This document shows positions 11,158 to 20,800 of a DNA stretch of 64,000 bases, piece by piece; position 1 is the first letter of the stretch, and each line of letters opens with the position of its first letter. Under the pieces are notes generated by a model. The model did no database searches. It saw only the letters and a list, made by a program, of their open reading frames with translations, and was not told the DNA's origin. The stretch is taken from NCBI GenBank assembly GCA_027627225.1, contig JAPFQT010000154.1, positions 125,001 through 189,000 on the forward strand, given 5' to 3'. The translations under genes were made by a program, and so were the position numbers. Source of the DNA: Congeria kusceri (lineage: Eukaryota; Mollusca; Bivalvia; Myida; Dreissenidae).

Positions 11158-11304
11158 GCGAGCTCGAGTAGAATTCAATACTGGATATTAAATACTGGGA
11201 TATTTTCAAAGGACGTTTTATCGAACAGCGAGCTCGGGTAGAATTTCGTATTGGAAAAAATATTTAGCATTTTAAGTACTGGGGTATTTTCTGAAAACGT
11301 ATTC
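11158..11304. repeat. two diverged tandem copies of about 73 bp
   Basis: Both copies start with CGAGCTCG(A/G)GTAGAATT and contain TACTGG(G/GG)...TATTTTC. The second copy is the more diverged. Confidence 0.6.
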
Positions 11305-11487
11305 TAGAGTGCGTTTATGTCGTCTCAGGTTTATGACATATTATTCGTTATCCTTTATAAACAATTCAAGTATAACTATCCGATTAAATTATATGACAAT
11401 TGTTCGAAAATGCGTTTTTGTTAGTTTGTATTTCTGTGTTAACAAATATTATAAAATGGTTGTATGCCGGTCTGTTGTGTGTAGCCC

Positions 11488-11496
11488 AGGCGCAGA
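11488..11496. repeat. 9-bp direct repeat, left flank of palindromic element
   Basis: AGGCGCAGA, identical to 11586-11594. Confidence 0.8.
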
Positions 11497-11585
11497 CATC
11501 GTCGGATACCCACGACTAATCTTTCCGTTACACTCCAGCATAAATGGAGAGGAGCGGAATGGGTCGACGTGGGTATCCGACGATG
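11497..11585. mobile_element. 89-bp near-perfect palindromic element with 9-bp TSD
   Basis: The left arm CATCGTCGGATACCCACG is exactly mirrored by the right arm CGTGGGTATCCGACGATG. The interior continues the symmetry (TTCCG...CTCCA, short loop, TGGAG...CGGAA). It is flanked by 9-bp direct repeats. I interpret it as a tiny fold-back DNA transposon; a 9-bp duplication would fit a Mutator-like integration mechanism. Confidence 0.7.
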
Positions 11586-11594
11586 AGGCGCAGA
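11586..11594. repeat. 9-bp direct repeat, right flank of palindromic element
   Basis: AGGCGCAGA, identical to 11488-11496. Confidence 0.8.
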
Positions 11595-11794
11595 TGAAAG
11601 TTTACAAAAACAAGTCAATTGAAGTCCAGTCAACTTATTAAAACGTGTTTTAAATAGCATGAAAAGCAAAAACATTAATTAGACAAGCATTTTCTTAGAA
11701 GTAGATCTAGCATAACATTTTTATTGTAAATTTTAAAGGTAGATAAAAGTGTTTTTTTCCAATCAAATCAAACTGGCAACATGGGGAATAATTA

Positions 11795-12235
11795 TACATG
11801 TACCGACTCCACATGGTGAACATTTGTGCAAAACTAAGTCAAACACCACTCACAAATGAAGAATATCTGGTCTGGACAAGCTGTATTATGGCAATATTTG
11901 ACCTTTGACCGCTAAGTGTGACCTTAACTTTTGAGCTAGGGACACAGGTCTTGTGTGCGACACGCCGTCTCCACATGGTGAAAATTTGTGGCAAGTTATT
12001 TTTAAAATTGTCTGATGCATGATGAAGTAAAAGTCCCGACAAGCTGTATTATTTTGCCCATATTTGACCTTTGACCTCTAAGTGTGACCTTGACCGTTGA
12101 GCTGGAGACACAGGTCTTGCGTGCGACACGCCGTATCTACATGGCGAACATTTGTGGCAAAATATTTTAAAATTCACTGATGAAGGATGAATAAACAGTC
12201 GGGGCAAAGTCGGACGGACGCACGCACATACACCG
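11795..12235. repeat. dispersed bivalve repeat with about 175-bp internal tandem units
   Basis: Units share CCACATGGTGAACATTTGTG, GACAAGCTGTATTAT, ATATTTGACCTTTGACC and GGACACAGGTCTTG-type blocks, repeated about 2.5 times. The end is GGACGGACGCACGCACATAC. I recognise this TTTGACCTTTGACC-type family from bivalve genomes. It is non-coding. Confidence 0.7.
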
Positions 12236-12478
12236 AACCGCGACTGTGGCAACTAAGTCGAGCTGACCGCAAGCAGGCTCGTCAAACAATTGGGAACTTC
12301 ATATTAGACATTAAATCACCATGTAACTTTGTATGTGCTAAGTGTACTTTTAATTCGTTTCTCGGAAAATGTGATTACCATCATATTGATTTGAGTGTTA
12401 CTGACGATTTCTATACTCTTCTACTTTTGGAGGAAGCTTTAACATTCTTCAAAGTGTTTATAGTTATTTGTGACAAGT
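12236..12478. other. unassigned stretch
   Basis: A 101-codon frame crosses this region, but it starts inside a repeat and shows no domain I recognise. I do not call it. Confidence 0.4.
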
Positions 12479-12616
12479 ATCTAAAGATATAGCTACAATT
12501 CATGTGTCAGTCAGTATTCAAAGATATAGCTACAATACACGTGTCAGTCATTATTCACGAAAGTACCTACAATATACTTGAATGTTAGTATCTAAAGATA
12601 TATCTACAATAAATGC
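12479..12616. repeat. 37-bp tandem repeat, about 4 copies
   Basis: The unit resembles TATCTAAAGATATAGCTACA followed by ATTCATGTGTCAGTCAG. The third copy is diverged. Confidence 0.75.
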
Positions 12617-13155
12617 GACTGTCTTCTACGCAATGCAACGTAATGACACGTTGTGATACGTTGTCAAATGTAACGACAGCGTAGCGATAGCGCACTAACT
12701 GCGTAGTACATCGAGGCGCCGCGTTGTAGAATCGATGACAGCTTGGCAAAACGTGAGTGTCAAATAAATACTGAAACGGCCAGTAATATAGAGAATACTA
12801 GGTTAGTGTTGAATATAGAGAAGTTTATCTTGCTAGGCTTAGATTACCGGAAGCGCATGCCTTTATAAAACTTTATAAAAACAAATGTAAAACACATTGT
12901 GGAATTCAAAAACTGGTAGTACAACGCGTTTACTAGTATCCAATACAAAATGTACGAATTGTAATAAAGAAGTAGTCCTTACGTTCTAGAAATACAATAA
13001 ATACAACTTAGGCAATTAACACGTTTTACTGTATACGTTTGTGTTATTAGTACAAACAAGAAATGTCTTTAAAAAAGACAATCGGCGTTGAAATTTAGAT
13101 TGAGATGTCTTTTTTTTGCCCTTAATCTAATACAAGAGGACCAAGATGATCGGTT
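12617..13155. other. unassigned stretch containing a dispersed repeat start
   Basis: Around 12785-12850 the sequence (ATAGAGAATACTAGGTTAGTG) matches the start of a repeat also present at about 41250. The rest shows no gene. Confidence 0.4.
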
Positions 13156-13162
13156 ACGTGTC

Positions 13163-13268
13163 TTCTCGGACCCCATATTTTTCGGTCCCTACTACGGAGA
13201 CTTCTCGGACCCCAGATTTTTCGGTCCCTACTAAGGTGACTTCTCGGACACTAGATTTTTCGGACACC
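13163..13268. repeat. 39-bp tandem repeat, 2.7 copies
   Basis: The unit is TTCTCGGACCCCAGATTTTT followed by CGGTCCCTACTAAGGTGAC, with small variations. Confidence 0.8.
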
Positions 13269-13501
13269 ATAAGAAAACTAAACGGCCCCAAAATTAATTT
13301 GAAATAAACTAAATCATTGTTAATATCTGCACCGTGAATAAACCGATAAGATACCGCCCCATGTGTCCACCAGTGATACATGAATAAGGTTAGATACCAG
13401 TAAATCATTATGTATCCCTCCGTGGTCCAATCCAAAGTAGTGCCTATTACTAAAGAGTTCCTCTTCTCTTCGGGCATAAAAGCCATTTAGGTATCTCAGA
13501 C

Positions 13502-13762
13502 ATGCCTTTTGTGGTTATTTCTATTATCCTATGCGTGTCTGCAACAGTTTGGTGTATTTCATTGGAGGCTAACTTGAAATGTGAACTTTTGGGGCGTGTT
13601 TACTGTGGTATGGGGCTTTTGTCGAAATATGACTGCCGAAACCCTGTTTTCTACCGGTGCTTGCATTCAAGTGAGATGCATTGTCTTAAGCGTGCCATAG
13701 CAGCCGACGTAACCTGGTCCTTAGTCTGGCTGGATAACATCAGGGAAAGCAGAACTTGGTAA
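13502..13762 (+). CDS. possible small secreted cysteine-rich protein or exon
   Basis: An 86-codon frame starts with [18 protein letters not shown], a plausible signal peptide (hydrophobic, positions 2-17). It has seven cysteines (about residues 11, 18, 27, 35, 45, 53 and 61). The spacing [19 protein letters not shown] loosely recalls the second half of a peritrophin-type chitin-binding domain. A GTAACC that could be a splice donor follows the codons for IAAD near 13710, so the last part may not be coding. No neighbour supports a function. It could equally be a chance frame. Confidence 0.3.
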   Translation: MPFVVISIILCVSATVWCISLEANLKCELLGRVYCGMGLLSKYDCRNPVFYRCLHSSEMHCLKRAIAADVTWSLVWLDNIRESRTW

Positions 13763-14139
13763 CGGTAAACCTTCAACACAACATCAATAGTAATAGCTGC
13801 AGTACTGCTGGTGCTAAAAACTCCATTAACAAACCAGTTAAAATGTCACACTAAATCATTTATATAATCCTAGAATGGCCACTTAAACTCCGAAGTTAAA
13901 TTCCCCTGATGTTTACCTGATGTGCTTTTCCCTGATATATATTGTTACAAACCGGTATAAGTCATTAGTAAAAGTCATTAGTTCCTGTAGATCTAGTACG
14001 AAAATGCATATACATCTTTTTATAATGAATGGGCAATAACTTCCTGAAAAATCATCAGACTGGAACCACCTGTCAATATGCACATGTTATCTTGGTAGTA
14101 ATGATGCACATAAAGCTTAATGTTTGAGTCTTGAGTTCA
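13763..14139. other. unassigned stretch
   Basis: AT-rich sequence in which I see no gene and no clear repeat. Confidence 0.4.
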
Positions 14140-14320
14140 TGGGAACTAGCATGGAAATTAACATTTCTGCCAAGTTATTTCAAAATCATCTCATGCTGGA
14201 CAATGTTAATGTCCGGACAAGAATCCTAACACACATACATATGTTCACACGAATATACATACGTACCTATGGACAGGGTAAACACTATATGCCCCCATCG
14301 TTGATGGTGGGGGCATAAAA
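14140..14320. repeat. fragment of dispersed bivalve repeat with terminal hairpin
   Basis: The block GCCAAGTTATTTCAAAATCA and TGTCCGGACAAG resemble the family at 11795-12235. The segment ends in the hairpin TATGCCCCCATC...GGTGGGGGCATA, which closes many such elements. Confidence 0.6.
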
Positions 14321-14352
14321 ATCCTACAGAAAAAGACATGTTAAATATATAC

Positions 14353-14676
14353 CTTATGTATGTTTATAGATGGAAACAGATTCTGGAACATTGAGGACAT
14401 TAATTTGGTGTGATTTCCCTCGCCTGAGAAATTGTTCATCACGACCAACGGATGGTGCATAAACTGCATTTGCTCCAGGTTAGGTTTCCGTAGGGATGAT
14501 ATCACGTCCTTGGTAAGACAATAGTTGTGAACTTTAAAGGTCAGTGTAGGTCCACGTGGAAGTCGACACAGTCTCATGTAAACACCGACATCAGTTTTTG
14601 TGAAAATCATGAAATGTGTAACATGCAGCATCCCGGCAACACTGACAAAGTCCTTCAGCACATTTTTTCTCCGCAC
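14353..14676 (-). CDS. PPAN: PPAN (Peter Pan/SSF1) Brix-domain exon
   Basis: This single exon encodes 108 residues of the Brix domain of PPAN, a nucleolar factor for assembly of the large ribosomal subunit that binds rRNA. Recognisable blocks are KNVLKDFVSVAG, VTHFMIFTKT, LPRGPTLTFKV, DVISSLRKP and SSMFQNLFPSINIHK, in the family order. It is bounded by a good acceptor (TTTTTTCAG) and donor (AAG|GTATAT), both phase 0, with no stop inside. No other PPAN exon is visible on this strand, and an exon of NTHL1 lies 131 bp away on the other strand. It may be an exon of a gene with very long introns or a relic of a duplicated gene; intact splice sites argue against old decay. Confidence 0.85.
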
Positions 14677-14807
14677 CTGAAAAAATTTAGATAATTAAAG
14701 TTTACAACACTGGCAAAGAATTGCAAAACAATGAGGTTATTGTGACTTCTATTAAATATTATTATTGTGACATTTTACTTACTATTACTGCACTATGTTA
14801 CATCCAG

Positions 14808-14897
14808 TATACAAAACTGGTCGAGTTGCTGTACCAGATCCTTGCAACAACCGACAAACAACTGGGTGAACTGATTTATCCCGTAGGGTTCTGGAAG
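14808..14897 (+). CDS. NTHL1: NTHL1 exon ([20 protein letters not shown])
   Basis: Thirty codons lie between an acceptor CATCCAG and a donor AAG|GTAATG, phase 0 at both ends. The block [11 protein letters not shown] is strongly conserved in eukaryotic NTH. The exact 5' boundary is less sure than the donor, because the first residues are poorly conserved. Confidence 0.88.
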
Positions 14898-17800
14898 GTA
14901 ATGTACCTTGTGTTGAATGTAGCTTTCAGTGTTTGTTTGTACCTCAACAATGTTTAGTAGTGAGCTAGAGCTCGCCTGGGTTTGTACCTCAACCATGTTC
15001 AGTAGTGAGCTAGAGCTCGCCTGGGTTTGTACCTCAACAATGTTCAGTAGTGAGCTAGAGCTCGCCTGTGTTTGTACCTCAACCATGTTCAGTAGTGAGC
15101 TAGAGCTCGCCTGGGTTTGTACCTCAACCATGTTCAGTAGTGAGCTAGAGTTCGCCTGGGTTTGTACCTCAACCATGTTCAGTAGTGAGCTAGAGCTCAC
15201 CTGGGTTTGTACCTCAACCATGTTCAGTAGTGAGCTAGAGCTCGCCTGGGTTTGTACCTCAACCATGTTCAGTAGTGAGCTAGAGCTCGCCTGGGTTTGT
15301 ACCTCAACAATGTTCAGTAGTGAGCTAGAGCTCGCCTGGGTTTGGACCTCAACCATGTTCAGTAGTGAGCTAGAGCTCGCCTGGGTTTGTACCTCAACCA
15401 TGTTTACTAGTGAGCTAGAGCTCGCCTGGGTTTGTACCTCAACCATGTTCAGTAGTGAGCTATAGCTCGCCTGTGTTTGGACCTCAACCATGTTTAGTAG
15501 TGAGCTAGAGCTCGCCTGGGTTTGTACCTCAACCATGTTCAGTAGTGAGCTAGAGCTCGCCTGGGTTTGGACCTCAACCATGTTCAGTAGTGAGCTAGAG
15601 CTCGCCTGGGTTTGGACCTCAACCATGTTTAGTAGTGAGCTAGAGCTCGCCTGGGTTTGTACCTCAACCATGTTTAGTAGTGAGCTAGAGCTCGCCTGGG
15701 TTTGGACCTCAACCATGTTCAGTAGTGAGCTAGAGCTCGCCTGGGTTTGGACCTCAACCATGTTCAGTAGTGAGCTAGAGCTCGCCTGGGTTTGTGCCTC
15801 AACCATGTTTAGTAGTGAGCTAGAGCTCGCCTGGGTTTGTACCTCAACCATGTTCAGTAGTGAGCTAGAGCTCGCCTGGGTTTGTACCTCAACCATGTTT
15901 AGTAGTGAGCTAGAGCTCGCCTGGGTTTGTACCTCAACCATGTTCAGTAGTGAGCTAGAGCTCGCCTGGGTTTGTACCTCAACCATGTTCAGTAGTGAGC
16001 TAGAACTCGCCTGGGTTTGTACCTCAACCATGTTTAGTAGTGAGCTAGAGCTCGCCTGGGTTTGTACCTCAACAATGTTTAGTAGTGAGCTAGAGCTCGC
16101 CTGGGTTTGTACCTCAACCATGTTTAGTAGTGAGCTAGAGCTCGCCTGGGTTTGTACCTCAACCATGTTTAGTAGTGAGCTAGAGCTCGCCTGGGTTTGT
16201 ACCTCAACAATGTTTAGTAGTGAGCTAGAGCTCGCCTGGGTTTGTACCTCAACCATGTTCAGTAGTGAGCTAGAGCTCGCCTGTGTTTGGACCTCAACCA
16301 TGTTCAGTAGTGAGCTATAGCTCGCCTGGGTTTGTACCTCAACAATGTTCAGTAGTGAGCTAGAGCTCGCCTGGGTTTGGACCTCAACCATGTTCAGTAG
16401 TGAGCTAGAGCTCGCCTGGGTTTGTACCTCAACCATGTTTAGTAGTGAGCTAGAGCTCGCCTGGGTTTGTACCTCAACCATGTTCAGTAGTGAGCTAGAG
16501 CTCGCCTGGGTTTGTACCTCAACCATGTTTAGTAGTGAGCTAGAGCTCGCCTGGGTTTGTACCTCAACAATGTTTAGTAGTGAGCTAGAGCTCGCCTGGG
16601 TTTGTACCTCAACCATGTTTACTAGTGAGCTAGAGCTCGCCTGGGTTTGTACCTCAACCATGTTTACTAGTGAGCTAGAGCTCGCCTGGGTTTGTACCTC
16701 AACCATGTTCAGTAGTGAGCTAGAGCTCGCCTGGGTTTGTACGTCAACCATGTTCAGTAGTGAGCTAGAGCTCGCCTGGGTTTGTACCTCAACAATGTTT
16801 AGTAGTGAGCTAGAGCTCGCCTGGGTTTGTACCTCAACCATGTTTAGTAGTGAGCTAGAGCTCGCCTGGATTTGTACCTCAACCATGTTTACTAGTGAGC
16901 TAGAGCTCACCTTTGTTTGTACCTCAACCATGTTTAGTAGTGAGCTAGAGCTCGCCTGGGTTTGTACCTCAACCATGTTCAGTAGTGAGCTAGAGCTCGC
17001 CTGGGTTTGTACCTCAACCATGTTTAGTAGTGAGCTAGAGCTCGCCTGGGTTTGGACCTCAACCATGTTCAGTAGTGAGCTAGAGCTCGCCTGGGTTTGG
17101 ACCTCAACCATGTTTAGTAGTGAGCTAGAGCTCGCCTGGGTTTGGACCTCAACCATGTTCAGTAGTGAGCTAGAGCTCGCCTGGGTTTGGACCTCAACCA
17201 TGTTCAGTAGTGAGCTAGAGCTCGCCTGGGTTTGGACCTCAACCATGTTCAGTAGTGAGCTAGAGCTCGCCTGGGTTTGGACCTCAACCATTGTGCATCC
17301 ATAAACATTTAATACATTCCATGATTTACACTTAAACATTGTTCGAATTTAGGTTTGCATACTCGCAATATGCGAGTTTGTTTCGGAAATTGCGAGTGCA
17401 TTTCCCCAAGCTCGCAACATTTTGCCAGTACCAAAAAAATGTGTATAACACTGACCCGATTTTTGAAGCGAGGAAATCTTGGGAACAATTTGCAGTTATG
17501 TTTTATCAATGCCCATTGATTTTGTATTCTCGTTTATTCTCCATATTTGTTGTTTTTTGTTTTGAAATTTTTTACTAAATTCACGTTCACAAAATAAATA
17601 TAAAGTAAATTTCAAATACTCGCACGTGATTACCTTTAAAAATACATAACAATCCACACTGAAAGTATATAGTCATGTTAATATTCTGTCCAAACACACT
17701 CTCCATTTTAATTCCAAGACAAGTATATTTTGTCACCCCCATTTTTATGCCTCCGAAGGGAACTTCAAGGGCATATAGTAATCGCATCGTCCGTCCGTCA

Positions 17801-20800
17801 CGCTTCTTGTGTGGAGCATAACTCCATTAGTATTTAAGGGATTCAAATGAAACTTCATATTATAATAGAGGACAATGAGAGGAAGTGCAGAGTACAAGGA
17901 CCACAATTCTTTCTTCAATATTAATGGAGTTATTGCCCTTTGTTTAATTTCATTACGTGAAGCATTAATTTTCTTGTGTGGAGCCTTACTTCATTAGTAT
18001 TAAAGGCATTCAAATGAAACTTCATATAATGATAAAGGACAATGAGAGGAAGTGCAGAGCACAAGGACCATAACTCTTTCTTCAATATTTATGGAGTTAT
18101 TGCCCTTTGTCTAATTTTCTTGTGCGGAGCATATCTCCATTAGTATTGAAGGGATTCAAATGAAACTTCATATAATGATAGAGGACAATGAGAGGAATTG
18201 CAGAGCACAAGGACCATAACTCTTTCTTTAATATTTATGGAGTTATTGTCCTTTGTTTAATTTTTGTGTGCGGAGCATAACTCCATTAGTATTGAAGAGA
18301 TTCAAATGAAACTTCATATTCATAATGATAGAGGACAATGAGAGGACGTGCAGAGCACAAGGACCGCAACTATTTCTTCTATATTTATGGAGTCATTGCC
18401 ATTGGTTTCATTTTTTATGTGAAGCATTAATTTCCTTGTGCAGAGTATAACTCCATTAGTAATGAAGGAATTCAAATGAAACTTCATATAATGATAGAGG
18501 ACAATGAGAGAAAGTGCAGAATGCAAGGACCACAACTCTTTCTTCAATATTTATGCAGTTATTGCCCTTCATTTAATTTTCTTGTTCAGTGCATAACTCC
18601 ATTAGTACTATTGAAGTAATTGAAAAGAAAACCACATATATTGATAGAGGATGTTGATAGGAAGTGCAGAGTAAAAGGACCATAATTCTTTTTGTAGGAA
18701 GCGTCATTTTTGCCAACATGTAACTGATATTGTGTTGCCTTCCTCTAACAACCATATGCTTCGGTGGCATACGTCATATACTGTGACAAGCCTTGTTTTT
18801 ATGGTATTTAAATCTCCAATTTATCCAACGCATCAAAACAGCAGTCTGATTTTTTTACACCCTCAACATTTCCACAAGAACGCTAATACATTAATGCTCT
18901 ATCGACAGTTCAGGTACAGTATTGTAGTATTGATTGAGCTAAATGTGTTAAACAATGACCCCAGTTCGGCAGTCACATCAAAGACCTTTGAAGTCAAATT
19001 GACACCGTTGCTATGGCTGTTGCTAACAGCTTGCAGATTAGGAAGCCTGTCTGATTGTTGACGTCACCCTGTCAGTCTTCTCAATTGAAACAGGTGTTAA
19101 AATTAAAGAATTGTGTTTTTTAATGGATTTTATTGTTTGTTCAAATCGGAAATATTACTGCAAGGTAATTAGAATGCAGTGTTTTTTTTTTCATAAAAAT
19201 ATAAATGAATTTATTACGGACGGCACAAAATATTATAGATATATAACTAAAATAATTAATGAGTTATGAACAATAATGTTTAATTAATACAACAATAAAT
19301 ATATTTAGCAAATTTGTTGCGAGTGGCTTTTCGCGCTAAATTCGAACCCTGCTTAAATTCACACTTCCTATGTATTAAAGATTTTGTCCCTTTACATTTG
19401 GGAACTTTTATGCCCTTTTTTTGCGACATTTCTTGATGCTGGAGGCATATAGTGATTGTCCTGTCCCTCCGTCTGTACAAGGTAAACTAGATTTACCTGT
19501 TTCATCTTGCACCTACACTGCTTACTGCAACACTTTGATACTTACACAGTTGTTTCTTATGACCATTGTTATTCCTCTCATAATACCTAACTTCACTTTG
19601 ACCTTGACCATGACCTAATTTGGACTAAGAATAATTCAAAATGGCTATTTCTTGGTTAACTAGATTTTACCGTTTCGTCTAGCACCAATAATGTTAACTA
19701 CAACACTTAGATACTTACACAGTTGTTGCTTATGAACATTCTTATTCCACCCATAATACCTAACCTCACTTTGACCTTGACAATGACCTAATTTAGATTC
19801 AATAATTCAAATGGGCTGTGCAGTAAGAACCGGGGTCACGTGTGTTAATCCAACAAAGCGTCTTGTTTCATTCCAATTGGGAAAATTAAGCCATATTTGG
19901 GATTGCGAATGGGTCCTTTTACCGGACACTGTCAAATAAAGAAAAAAAAACACTGTGGTGTTTCATTTCCAGAGAAAGGTGGAGTACATAAAAAGGACAA
20001 GTGAGGTGTTGAGGAGCCAGTATGGTGGTGACATTCCTGACAGTGTGGATAAGCTCTGTCAGCTCCCGGGAGTGGGACCCAAAATGGCGTACCTGGTCAT
20101 GAAATGTGCCTGGAACAAGACTGAAGGTTGGGAAACTCACAGAAGTCAGTCAGATTCAGGCAGCGATTTTTTCACTGCTTTGGGAATGGGTCCTGTACCC
20201 ATCAAATTGGGAATTTGGCGTCCAAAAATGTCGCAATTGCAAAATATTTAAGAAAGAAATTTATTAATGAATAACTTAAACTAGTGTTTTAATGGTTGAA
20301 CTTGTTATTTTAATGGTGTTTATGTATAATCATAAAAGTAATGTCACGATTTACAACATACATTCACGTTTCCCACGTCTGATTTGGGATTTTATTCATT
20401 CCAATGCGGAAAAATTAACCAAAGTTGGCATTGGAAATTGGTTTTTTGACTGGATTCTGTTAAATAAGAAAAAAAATCACTGTCAAGCTTTGTGACTATG
20501 AACTTTCTTAATCTTAGTTAATCTTATGTGTTGGCCAATGAAAATCGAACCTGCTTTGTAACAAGTGATTTCATTGGTCAGTATTTTAAGTTGAGACTAA
20601 GTTTGAGATTGAAAACTTTTGTAGTGATGGGGTCGGGGCTTTTGTCTCATATCTGGCTTTGACTGTTAACTTTCATACAGTTTTGTGACAGACAGTTAAC
20701 ATGTACATTTTGGGTACTCTGTGACTGAAATGTGTCTGGAACAAGACAGAAGGATGGGGAACCCAAGTGTTCCCACTACTTGTCATATATGGGGGTCAAC

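Noticed and set aside
10900..14340. Further PPAN exons or upstream NTHL1 exons
   Set aside because: No frame resembles the PPAN C-terminal half or the LSSQTKD region of NTHL1.
14942..17291. CRISPR-like regular array
   Set aside because: There are no unique spacers, the whole 45-bp unit repeats, there are no cas genes, and the genome is eukaryotic.
14793..17339. 848-codon minus-strand frame of 15-residue repeats
   Set aside because: It is the 45-bp minisatellite read in a frame without stops. It overlaps an NTHL1 exon in antisense, and other frames are open as well.
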